This document shows positions 1 to 4,633 of a DNA stretch of 5,237 bases, piece after piece. The notes beneath the pieces were generated by a model. The model worked only from the letters and a program-made list of their open reading frames with translations. It was not told where the DNA came from and did no database searches. Each line of letters opens with the position of its first letter. The first letter of the stretch is position 1. Made by a program: the position numbers and the translations under genes. Source of the stretch: Actinomycetes bacterium (GTDB lineage Bacteria > Actinomycetota > Acidimicrobiia > Acidimicrobiales > UBA8190); assembly GCA_021798135.1 (NCBI GenBank), contig JAJZYI010000246.1:1-5237 (forward strand). Direction: 5' to 3'.

Positions 1-87
1 CGCCACGTCGGGACCGGCGGCCGGCGAGGCACCCGTCCGGTCGGGCACGGTCGGCGGCGGCTGGTTCGGCTGCGCGGGCGTGGGCAC
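1..87 (-). CDS. N-terminus of a divergent Pro-rich protein (partial, unknown function)
   Basis: The minus strand is open from a GTG at 87-85 to the window edge (29 codons). It begins MPTPAQPNQPPPTVPDRTGA and stays rich in Pro, Ala and Gly. A GGAGG at 96-92 lies 4 nt before the GTG, slightly close but usable as a Shine-Dalgarno. The same frame is open upstream to a TAG at 225-223 but offers no better start. Pro-rich N-termini of this kind often precede a membrane segment or a folded domain in actinobacterial proteins, but nothing here identifies the family. No signal peptide or transmembrane segment is visible in these 29 codons. It would be transcribed away from the phosphatidyltransferase gene. 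The call rests on the start, the ribosome site and the composition only, so a chance open frame in GC-rich DNA is possible. Confidence 0.42.
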   Translation of the reverse strand, partial: MPTPAQPNQPPPTVPDRTGASPAAGPDVA

Positions 88-91
88 GTGG

Positions 92-96
92 CCTCC
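92..96 (-). promoter_or_regulatory. Shine-Dalgarno GGAGG for the divergent ORF
   Basis: GGAGG on the minus strand lies 4 nt before the GTG at 87-85. A second copy of the same surroundings, CCCGGAGGCC, occurs at about 124-115 on the minus strand but has no start codon after it. This site decides the proposed start of the partial minus-strand gene. Confidence 0.4.
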
Positions 97-160
97 GGGT
101 GACGGCGTGTCGTGGGCCTCCGGGCGCTGGCCGCGGTCGCCGGTGCCCGGCTCGTCGCCT

Positions 161-202
161 CGGCGGGACGGACCCGGCGGGACGGACCCGGGGGGACGGC
201 CC
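161..202. repeat. 14-bp tandem direct repeat, three copies
   Basis: The unit CGGCGGGACGGACC occurs perfectly at 161-174 and 175-188. A third copy at 189-202 differs at two positions. The array lies in the divergent intergenic region, downstream of the reverse -10 candidate, so it would fall in the leader of the minus-strand transcript. It could be an operator array or only simple-sequence expansion. Confidence 0.75.
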
Positions 203-219
203 CGGCAGCGCCCGGGGCG

Positions 220-225
220 AGGCTA
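220..225 (-). promoter_or_regulatory. Candidate -10 box (TAGCCT) for the divergent gene
   Basis: TAGCCT on the minus strand fits the TAGNNT pattern of the four forward -10 candidates in this window. Initiation about 7 nt downstream would give a leader of roughly 125 nt before the GTG at 87. No convincing -35 box is visible. It is weaker than the forward boxes because the start codon is distant. Confidence 0.3.
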
Positions 226-276
226 CCGGCTGGCGCTGCCGGCCCGTCCGTCCGGGGCCGCCCGGTGGCAGGGCCG

Positions 277-282
277 TAGACT
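277..282 (+). promoter_or_regulatory. -10 box (TAGACT) of a leaderless promoter
   Basis: TAGACT is followed by 6 nt and then the GTG at 289, so a transcript starting at the normal distance from a -10 box would begin on the start codon. No Shine-Dalgarno lies before the GTG. AT-containing hexamers are rare in this GC-rich sequence, and the same arrangement recurs before gcvH and the FHA gene. No clear -35 is seen. Confidence 0.55.
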
Positions 283-288
283 GGCCCG

Positions 289-1065
289 GTGGAGACCGAC
301 GAGGCGGGGACCGACCTGGTGCGCCCGGCGGCCCGGCCCGGCGCGGTGCCGCAGGGCACGGCCGGGAGCGGCGCGGTGCCGCAGGGCACGGCCGGGAGCG
401 GGTCCGGCGTCACGGCGGGTGCCGCCGACGGTGCCGGCTCGGGGGACCTCGGCCGGGTGCTCACGGTCCCGAACCTGGTGACGACGGTGCGCCTGGCGTG
501 CATCCCGCTGTTCGTGTGGCTCCTGTTCGGCGCGCACGACCAGGTGGCGGCCTCGGTCCTGCTGGCCGTGACCGGCGCGACGGACTGGGCCGACGGGACC
601 CTGGCCCGGCGACTCGGGCAGGTGTCGACGCTCGGCAAGGTGCTCGACCCGACAGCCGACCGGCTCCTGGTGGCCACCGCGGTGGTGTGCACGGTGGTGG
701 CCGGGGCGGTGCCGGCATGGTTCGCCGGGGTCACCCTCGGTCGCGAGGCGCTGGTGTCGGTCGCCGTCGTGGTGCTGGCGGCGCTCGGCGCCGAGCGGAT
801 CGACGTGCTGTGGGTCGGCAAGGCCGGCACCTTCGGCCTCATGTTCGCCTACCCGGCGTTCCTGCTGTCGCACGGGCCGGCGCCGTGGCAGTCGGCCATG
901 CACGTGGTCGCCTGGGTCAGCGGCGTCGCCGGCCTGGTCCTGGCCTGGGTGGCGGCGGCGGCGTACGTCCCGCACGCCCGCCGGGCGCTCGTCGCCGGCA
1001 GGGGGCGGGGGGGTCGCGGCCGGGGGGCCGGCGTGGCCGCGGCGCCTGGCGGGGACGGCGGGTAG
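289..1065 (+). CDS. CDP-alcohol phosphatidyltransferase (PgsA / cardiolipin synthase type)
   Basis: This 258-residue integral membrane enzyme of phospholipid synthesis transfers a phosphatidyl group from CDP-diacylglycerol to an alcohol. The family signature DxxDGxxAR-x8-GxxxDxxxD is complete: D99, D102, G103, A106, R107, G116, D120 and D124. Several hydrophobic segments surround it, starting near residue 60 (VPNLVTTVRL, the usual beginning of the fold) and ending near residue 230. The acceptor cannot be read from the motif. Glycerol-3-phosphate (PGP synthase) and phosphatidylglycerol (eukaryotic-type cardiolipin synthase) are both possible. I favour the latter because the Streptomyces gene I recall beside the same fusion gene (SCO1389) was described as a cardiolipin synthase. 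The GTG at 289 is chosen because TAGACT lies 6 nt upstream; a later GTG at 457 would remove the extension. Oddities are a 56-residue low-complexity N-terminal extension with a 10-residue duplication and a Gly/Arg-rich C-terminal tail. Confidence 0.9.
   Translation: METDEAGTDLVRPAARPGAVPQGTAGSGAVPQGTAGSGSGVTAGAADGAGSGDLGRVLTVPNLVTTVRLACIPLFVWLLFGAHDQVAASVLLAVTGATDWADGTLARRLGQVSTLGKVLDPTADRLLVATAVVCTVVAGAVPAWFAGVTLGREALVSVAVVVLAALGAERIDVLWVGKAGTFGLMFAYPAFLLSHGPAPWQSAMHVVAWVSGVAGLVLAWVAAAAYVPHARRALVAGRGRGGRGRGAGVAAAPGGDGG
339..401 (+). repeat. 30-bp tandem repeat inside the phosphatidyltransferase N-terminus
   Basis: Two perfect 30-bp units (341-370 and 371-400, with matching flanks) encode GAVPQGTAGS twice, residues 18-37. 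The unit keeps the reading frame and lies before the first membrane segment, in a stretch poor in order-forming residues. It looks like a recent duplication in a disordered cytoplasmic tail. Confidence 0.9.
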
Positions 1066-1068
1066 GGT
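1063..1068 (+). promoter_or_regulatory. Candidate -10 box (TAGGGT) overlapping the stop codon of the upstream gene
   Basis: TAGGGT contains the TAG stop of the phosphatidyltransferase gene. Initiation 7 nt past the box would be near 1075, giving a leader of about 69 nt before the ATG at 1144. This promoter would therefore not be leaderless for the main frame. The box could be accidental because the stop codon forces the first three bases. Confidence 0.38.
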
Positions 1069-1098
1069 CGCCGTGCGTGCGTGCCGCCGGGGGCGCAC

Positions 1099-1119
1099 CG
1101 GGCCACCGCGGGTGGCCCG
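1099..1119 (+). promoter_or_regulatory. Perfect 9-bp hairpin in the leader of the fusion gene
   Basis: CGGGCCACC (1099-1107), loop GCG, and GGTGGCCCG (1111-1119) form a perfect inverted repeat. It ends 24 nt before the ATG at 1144, so it does not cover the GAGG ribosome site. No T-run follows, so a classic intrinsic terminator is unlikely. It could be a U-less terminator after the upstream gene, an attenuator, or an mRNA-stabilising element. Confidence 0.5.
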
Positions 1120-1134
1120 TCCACACGACGCGAC

Positions 1135-1138
1135 GAGG
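1135..1138 (+). promoter_or_regulatory. Shine-Dalgarno GAGG deciding the ATG 1144 start
   Basis: GAGG sits 5 nt before the ATG at 1144, and the protein from that ATG begins directly with the conserved MKAVIMAGGEGTRLRP motif. This favours 1144 over the in-frame GTG at 1081, which would add 21 residues without similarity to the family. Confidence 0.7.
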
Positions 1139-1143
1139 ATGCG

Positions 1144-3639
1144 ATGAAGGCCGTGATCATGGCCGGGGGCGAGGGGACCCGCCTGCGGCCGCTCACCTCG
1201 AACCAGCCGAAGCCGATGCTGCCCATGGCCAACCGGCCCATGATGGAGCACGTGGTGGCGCTGCTCCGGCGTCACGGCTTCGACGACATCGTGGTGACGG
1301 TGGCGTTCATGGCGAACGCCATCCGCAGCTACTTCGGCGACGGCGCCGAGCTCGGCGTCCGCATCCGCTACGCCACCGAGGAGACGCCGCTCGGGACGGC
1401 GGGGTCGGTGGCGAACGCCCGTGACCTGCTCGACGAGCCGTTCCTGGTGATCTCGGGTGACGTGCTCACGGACATCGACGTCTCCGCCGTCGTCGACTAC
1501 CACCGCGAGAAGGGTGCGCTCGCCACCCTGGCGCTCAAGGCCGTCGAGGACCCCCTGGAGTTCGGCATCGTGATCACGCGGCCCGACGGGTCCATCGAGC
1601 GCTTCCTGGAGAAGCCGACCTGGGGCCAGGTCTTCAGCGACACCATCAACACGGGCATCTACGTCCTCGAGCCCGAGATCTTCGACTTCATCGAGCCCGG
1701 TCGAGCCGTGGACTTCTCGGGCGAGGTGTTCCCGGAGGTGCTGCAGGCCGGCCGGCCGATCTTCGGCTACGTCGCCGACGGGTACTGGGAGGACGTCGGC
1801 ACGCTCGAGGCCTACCTGCGCGCCCACCACGACATCCTGGACCGCAAGGTCGAGCTCGCGAGCCACGGCTTCGAGCTGCGCCCGGGGGTGTGGCTCGGCA
1901 AGGGCGCGGCGGTCGACCCTGCCGCCGCCGTCCGGGGCCCGGCGATCATCGGCGACAACGTCACCGTCGGCGCCAGCGCCGTCGTCGGCCCGTACTCGGT
2001 CGTGGGCCCCAACGTCAGGGTGAGCGACAACGCCGTCGTCGAGCGCAGCGTCGTCCACGACGGCTCGCACCTCGGCTTCGGCGTCAGGCTCGAGGGCTGC
2101 GTCGTGGGGCGCGCCTGCGACCTGCGCCAGGGCGCGCACCTCGAGGACGGGGTGGTGCTCGGGGACGAGGTGTTCGTGGGGGCCGCGGCCGTCCTCAAGG
2201 CCGGGGTGAAGGTGTACCCGTTCAAGACGGTCGAGATGGGTGCCATGGTCAACACCTCGATCGTCTGGGAGTCGCGCGGGGCGCGCAACCTGTTCGGCCG
2301 GCTGGGGGTCACCGGACTGGCCAACGTCGACATCAGCCCCGAGCTGGCCATGCGCCTGTCGATGGCGTGGGCGAGCACGCTCGACAAGGGGTCCACCGTG
2401 ACGGCCTCGCGCGACACGAGCAGGGCAGCGCGCGTGCTCAAGCGGGCCATCATGGTCGGCTGCAACTCGGCGGGGGTCAACGTCGACGACCTGGAGGTCG
2501 CCACCGTCCCCGTCACCCGGTTCCAGGTGCGGTCGGGGGCGAGCCTGGGCGGCATCACCGTCCGCCTGGCCGAGCACGACACCCAGTCGGTGGTGATCCG
2601 GTTCTTCGACCAGGACGGGATCGACATCGCCGAGGTGGTCCAGCGCAAGATCGAGCGGCTGTACGCCCGCGAGGAGTTCCGCCGGACCTTCGCCCCCGAC
2701 ATCGGCGACATCGGCTTCCCGGCCAGGACGCTGGAGTACTACACGGCCGCGCTCATGGAGGCCGTCGACGTGGAGCGGGTGGCGTCGTGCGAGTTCAAGC
2801 TGGTGGTGGACTACTCGTACGGCACGGCCAGCTTCGTGATGCCCAACGTGCTGGCCAAGCTCGGCGCCGACGTGCTCGCCGTCAACCCGTACGCGGCGAC
2901 GGCCCGCTCCATCGAGTGGGACCGCGACGCCGCAGCGGCACGGGTGTCGGACCTCGTGCGGTCGTCGGGCGCCGACCTCGGCGTGGTCATCGACGCCGGC
3001 GGGGAGCGGATCACGCTGGTCGACGACGGCGGTCGGGTCCTGAGCGACGACGAGGCGCTCATCCTGCTGGTCGACATGGTGAGCGCCCGCCGCCAGGGGG
3101 CGACCGTCGCCCTGCCGGTGGCGGCGCCCATGGCGGCCGAGCGGGTGTGCACGGCCAACGGCGGCGAGGTGATCTGGTCCAAGCTGTCGGTGCCGCACCT
3201 CATGGAGCTGGCCAGCCAGAAGCACGTCGACTTCGCCGCCAGCCAGCTCGGCGGGTACATCTTCCCCCGGTTCCTCCCGGCCTTCGACGCGGTGGCGACC
3301 CTGGTGCACCTGCTCGACCTGCTGGCGGCGGACCGCGACGGCCCGCACCGGCTGTCGAGGTGGTCGTCGCGGCTGCCCACCGTGCACATCGTGCACGACG
3401 AGGTGGTGACCCCGTGGGAGCAGAAGGGCACCGTCATGCGCGTGCTGGTGGAGCGCTCCGCCGACCGGAACACCCTGCTCGTCGACGGGGTGAAGCTGGT
3501 GGACCCCGACGGGTGGACCCTGGTGCTCCCCGATCCCGAGGAGCCGGTGACCCACGTGTGGGCCGAGGCAGGCAACGAGGCCGCGGCGCGCTCGCGCGTG
3601 GAGGAGCAGGCGACGCGCGTCCGCCAGCTCCTGGCCTGA
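1144..3639 (+). CDS. NDP-sugar pyrophosphorylase fused to beta-helix and degenerate phosphohexomutase
   Basis: This 831-residue protein has three parts. Residues 1-230 are a sugar-1-phosphate nucleotidyltransferase: the GGEGTRLRP loop (8-16), PKP (22-24), SGD (104-106), EKP (156-158), NTGIYV (169-174) and GYWEDVGT (213-220) are intact. Residues 247-376 are left-handed beta-helix hexapeptide repeats. Residues 383-831 follow the four-domain phosphomannomutase/phosphoglucomutase fold, but every catalytic loop is changed: the phosphoserine of TASHNP is Ala476, the metal loop DGDGDR is DAGGER (617-622), GEESGH is replaced by ASQLGG (699-704), and RPSGTEP is LPDPEEP (795-801). The first domain should make a nucleotide sugar, most likely GDP-mannose from mannose-1-phosphate and GTP, in the cytoplasm; ADP- or UDP-glucose type activity cannot be excluded. 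The mutase part probably cannot catalyse and may sense ligand or hold the oligomer. I recall the same architecture and similar loss in Streptomyces homologues. Confidence 0.88.
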   Translation: MKAVIMAGGEGTRLRPLTSNQPKPMLPMANRPMMEHVVALLRRHGFDDIVVTVAFMANAIRSYFGDGAELGVRIRYATEETPLGTAGSVANARDLLDEPFLVISGDVLTDIDVSAVVDYHREKGALATLALKAVEDPLEFGIVITRPDGSIERFLEKPTWGQVFSDTINTGIYVLEPEIFDFIEPGRAVDFSGEVFPEVLQAGRPIFGYVADGYWEDVGTLEAYLRAHHDILDRKVELASHGFELRPGVWLGKGAAVDPAAAVRGPAIIGDNVTVGASAVVGPYSVVGPNVRVSDNAVVERSVVHDGSHLGFGVRLEGCVVGRACDLRQGAHLEDGVVLGDEVFVGAAAVLKAGVKVYPFKTVEMGAMVNTSIVWESRGARNLFGRLGVTGLANVDISPELAMRLSMAWASTLDKGSTVTASRDTSRAARVLKRAIMVGCNSAGVNVDDLEVATVPVTRFQVRSGASLGGITVRLAEHDTQSVVIRFFDQDGIDIAEVVQRKIERLYAREEFRRTFAPDIGDIGFPARTLEYYTAALMEAVDVERVASCEFKLVVDYSYGTASFVMPNVLAKLGADVLAVNPYAATARSIEWDRDAAAARVSDLVRSSGADLGVVIDAGGERITLVDDGGRVLSDDEALILLVDMVSARRQGATVALPVAAPMAAERVCTANGGEVIWSKLSVPHLMELASQKHVDFAASQLGGYIFPRFLPAFDAVATLVHLLDLLAADRDGPHRLSRWSSRLPTVHIVHDEVVTPWEQKGTVMRVLVERSADRNTLLVDGVKLVDPDGWTLVLPDPEEPVTHVWAEAGNEAAARSRVEEQATRVRQLLA

Positions 3640-3643
3640 GCAC

Positions 3644-3683
3644 CCGGCCGGCGGCGAGCACCGCCGTGGTGCCGTGCGGCCGG
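3644..3683 (+). terminator. Imperfect inverted repeat between the fusion gene and gcvH
   Basis: CCGGCCG (3644-3650) pairs with CGGCCGG (3677-3683), and inside it GCACC (3658-3662) pairs with GGTGC (3668-3672) around a 5-nt loop. The structure starts 4 nt after the stop codon and ends 6 nt before the -10 box of gcvH. No T-tract follows, so it is either a U-less terminator of the upstream gene or a structure/operator over the -35 region of gcvH. GC-rich spacers give such pairings easily. Confidence 0.3.
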
Positions 3684-3689
3684 TTCCGC

Positions 3690-3695
3690 TAGCGT
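3690..3695 (+). promoter_or_regulatory. -10 box (TAGCGT) of a leaderless gcvH promoter
   Basis: TAGCGT is followed by 8 nt and then the GTG at 3704. No purine-rich ribosome site precedes that GTG. The 9-bp stretch GCTAGCGTG is shared exactly with the box before the FHA gene. No clear -35 is visible. Confidence 0.5.
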
Positions 3696-3703
3696 GCTGC
3701 GGC

Positions 3704-4084
3704 GTGCAGGTTCCCGAAGAGCTCCGGTACACGCGAGAGCACGAGTGGGTCGCCGCCGCCGGCGACACCGTGCGGGTGGGCATCACCGACTACGCCCAGG
3801 ATGCGCTGGGGGACGTGGTCTACGTGGACCTTCCCGCCGTCGGCACCGAGGTGGAGGCGGGCGGGGTGCTGGGGGAGGTCGAGTCGACGAAGTCGGTCTC
3901 CGAGATCTACGCGCCCGTGGGCGGCACCGTGGTGGCCGTGAACGACGCGCTCGCATCCGAGCCGGAGCGGGTCAACCGCGACCCGTACGGTGGCGGGTGG
4001 CTCTGCGATCTCGCGCCGTCCGACCCGCAGGCAGCGCAGGGCCTGCTCGACGCGGCCGCCTACCGCCAGCTCGTCGACAGCTGA
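3704..4084 (+). CDS. gcvH: Glycine cleavage system H protein
   Basis: This 126-residue lipoyl carrier has the normal length of the family. GcvH shuttles the aminomethyl group and electrons between the P, T and L proteins of the cytoplasmic glycine cleavage complex. The family landmarks are in order: LRYTREHEWV near the start, GITDYAQDALGDVVYVDLP, then the lipoylation loop EVESTKSVSEIYAPVGG with acceptor lysine K63, and the C-terminal NRDPYGGGWL. The GTG at 3704 is chosen because it gives the standard N-terminus; an in-frame start at 3674 would add 10 residues and would lie before the -10 box. Genes for the P and T proteins are not in the window, so gcvH is detached from the glycine cleavage operon, as it is next to garA in mycobacteria. 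It is followed after 47 nt by the FHA gene. Confidence 0.95.
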   Translation: MQVPEELRYTREHEWVAAAGDTVRVGITDYAQDALGDVVYVDLPAVGTEVEAGGVLGEVESTKSVSEIYAPVGGTVVAVNDALASEPERVNRDPYGGGWLCDLAPSDPQAAQGLLDAAAYRQLVDS

Positions 4085-4118
4085 CCTCGAGGCCTCGGGC
4101 GGCGCGGCAGGGTGCGGC

Positions 4119-4124
4119 TAGCGT
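4119..4124 (+). promoter_or_regulatory. -10 box (TAGCGT) of a leaderless promoter for the FHA gene
   Basis: TAGCGT lies 7 nt before the GTG at 4132, matching the arrangement before gcvH and the phosphatidyltransferase gene. There is no Shine-Dalgarno. The box would let the FHA-merR pair be expressed apart from gcvH. The spacer upstream carries two overlapping 8-bp palindromes (4085-4092 and 4089-4096), of unknown meaning. Confidence 0.5.
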
Positions 4125-4131
4125 GGGCGCC

Positions 4132-4602
4132 GTGCCGTTCTGCAACAACTGCGGGCACCGGAACCCGCCGGAGGCCAATTTCTGCTCCTCGTGCGGAGCG
4201 GTGCTCGACAGCACGGCCGACACCACCGTGACGCTGCGCCCGGTCGACGTGCTCGGGGAGCCCGGCGACGACGAGCTCACCGTGACGCTGCCGGACCGGG
4301 CCGAGACTGGCCTGCTCGTGGTGAAGCACGGCCCGAACGCCGGCACCCGCTTCGTGCTCGACGCTGCCGTGACCGGCGTCGGACGGCACCCCGAGAGCGA
4401 CATCTTCCTCGACGACATCACCGTCTCGCGTCGTCATGCGGAGTTCGTCCGCGACGACGCCGGGTACTCCGTCCGCGACGTCGGGTCCCTCAACGGCACC
4501 TACGTCAACCACGAGCGCATCGACGCCGCCCACCTCGCCAGCGGCGACGAGGTGCAGATCGGCAAGTTCAAGCTGGTCTTCCTGGCGGCGAGCGACGAGT
4601 GA
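4132..4602 (+). CDS. garA: Zinc-ribbon FHA protein, GarA/OdhI type
   Basis: The protein has 156 residues. Residues 4-21 form a zinc ribbon (C4xxC7, C18xxC21). A flexible Thr-rich stretch follows, then an FHA domain (about 61-150) with GRHPESD (84-90), S99xxH102, SLNGT (119-123) and N126, all the phosphothreonine-binding landmarks. The segment from LLVVKHGPNAG to IGKFKLVFL resembles GarA and OdhI closely. In those proteins the FHA domain binds and inhibits 2-oxoglutarate dehydrogenase-type enzymes, and in GarA also acts on glutamate metabolism, until Ser/Thr kinases phosphorylate an N-terminal TT motif and the FHA domain binds its own tail. Here DTTV (30-33) occupies that place. M. tuberculosis GarA and C. 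glutamicum OdhI have no zinc ribbon as I recall them, so the extra domain is notable. The GTG at 4132 is chosen because the -10 box lies 7 nt upstream; a GTG at 4123 overlaps that box. The target enzymes are inferred from the family. Confidence 0.9.
   Translation: MPFCNNCGHRNPPEANFCSSCGAVLDSTADTTVTLRPVDVLGEPGDDELTVTLPDRAETGLLVVKHGPNAGTRFVLDAAVTGVGRHPESDIFLDDITVSRRHAEFVRDDAGYSVRDVGSLNGTYVNHERIDAAHLASGDEVQIGKFKLVFLAASDE
4224..4291 (+). repeat. 14-bp direct repeat encoding TVTL twice in the GarA-like tail
   Basis: CACCGTGACGCTGC occurs exactly at 4224-4237 and 4278-4291, 54 bp apart and in the same frame. Each copy encodes T-V-T-L (residues 32-35 and 50-53). The first overlaps the expected kinase site DTTV; the second follows acidic residues (DDE) just before the FHA domain. 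Confidence 0.75.
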
Positions 4603-4620
4603 CACGGATGTGGACCGCTC

Positions 4621-4627
4621 GGAGGAG
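4621..4627 (+). promoter_or_regulatory. Strong Shine-Dalgarno GGAGGAG for the MerR gene
   Basis: GGAGGAG lies 6 nt before the GTG at 4634. It is the best ribosome site in the window and contrasts with the leaderless genes upstream. It settles GTG 4634 over the in-frame ATG at 4652 and supports translation from a message started before the FHA gene. Confidence 0.8.
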
Positions 4628-4633
4628 CCACGC

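Larger units (their letters stand above)
88..288. other. Divergent intergenic region with promoter candidates and repeats
   Basis: About 200 nt separate the proposed divergent GTG (87) from the GTG of the phosphatidyltransferase gene (289). The stretch holds a 14-bp tandem repeat (161-202), a forward -10 box TAGACT (277-282) and a reverse -10-like box TAGCCT (225-220). Frames through it are open only because of base composition; no coding gene or RNA gene is recognisable. Confidence 0.5.

Noticed and set aside
80..481. Plus-strand frame of 133 codons before and into the phosphatidyltransferase gene
   Set aside because: It is Arg/Pro/Gly-rich low-complexity translation overlapping a real gene in another frame and running through the promoter and repeats.
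1081..1143. GTG at 1081 as the start of the fusion protein
   Set aside because: The extra 21 residues have no family similarity, and ATG 1144 has GAGG 5 nt upstream and begins exactly at the conserved MKAVIMAGG. It is kept only as an alternative-frame remark.
1890..3692. Plus-strand frame of 600 codons overlapping the fusion gene
   Set aside because: It is an Arg/Gly-rich out-of-frame reading of the conserved beta-helix and mutase coding sequence, with no domain signature.
223..3786. Minus-strand open frame of 1187 codons spanning the whole fusion gene and more
   Set aside because: It lies antisense to well-supported domains, its composition is His/Arg/Val/Asp-rich without any recognisable motif, and long antisense frames are expected when third codon positions are nearly all G or C.
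4085..4096. Overlapping palindromes CCTCGAGG and GAGGCCTC between gcvH and the FHA gene
   Set aside because: They are 8-bp palindromes in GC-rich DNA with no second copy in the window; too weak to call an operator.
3694..4131. Upstream extension of the FHA gene frame through gcvH
   Set aside because: The extension reads gcvH out of frame as Arg/Gly-rich sequence. The zinc ribbon at GTG 4132 with a -10 box 7 nt upstream is the natural start.
4060..4605. Minus-strand frame of 181 codons opposite the FHA gene
   Set aside because: It is a composition-driven shadow of the FHA coding sequence with no ribosome site or recognisable domain.
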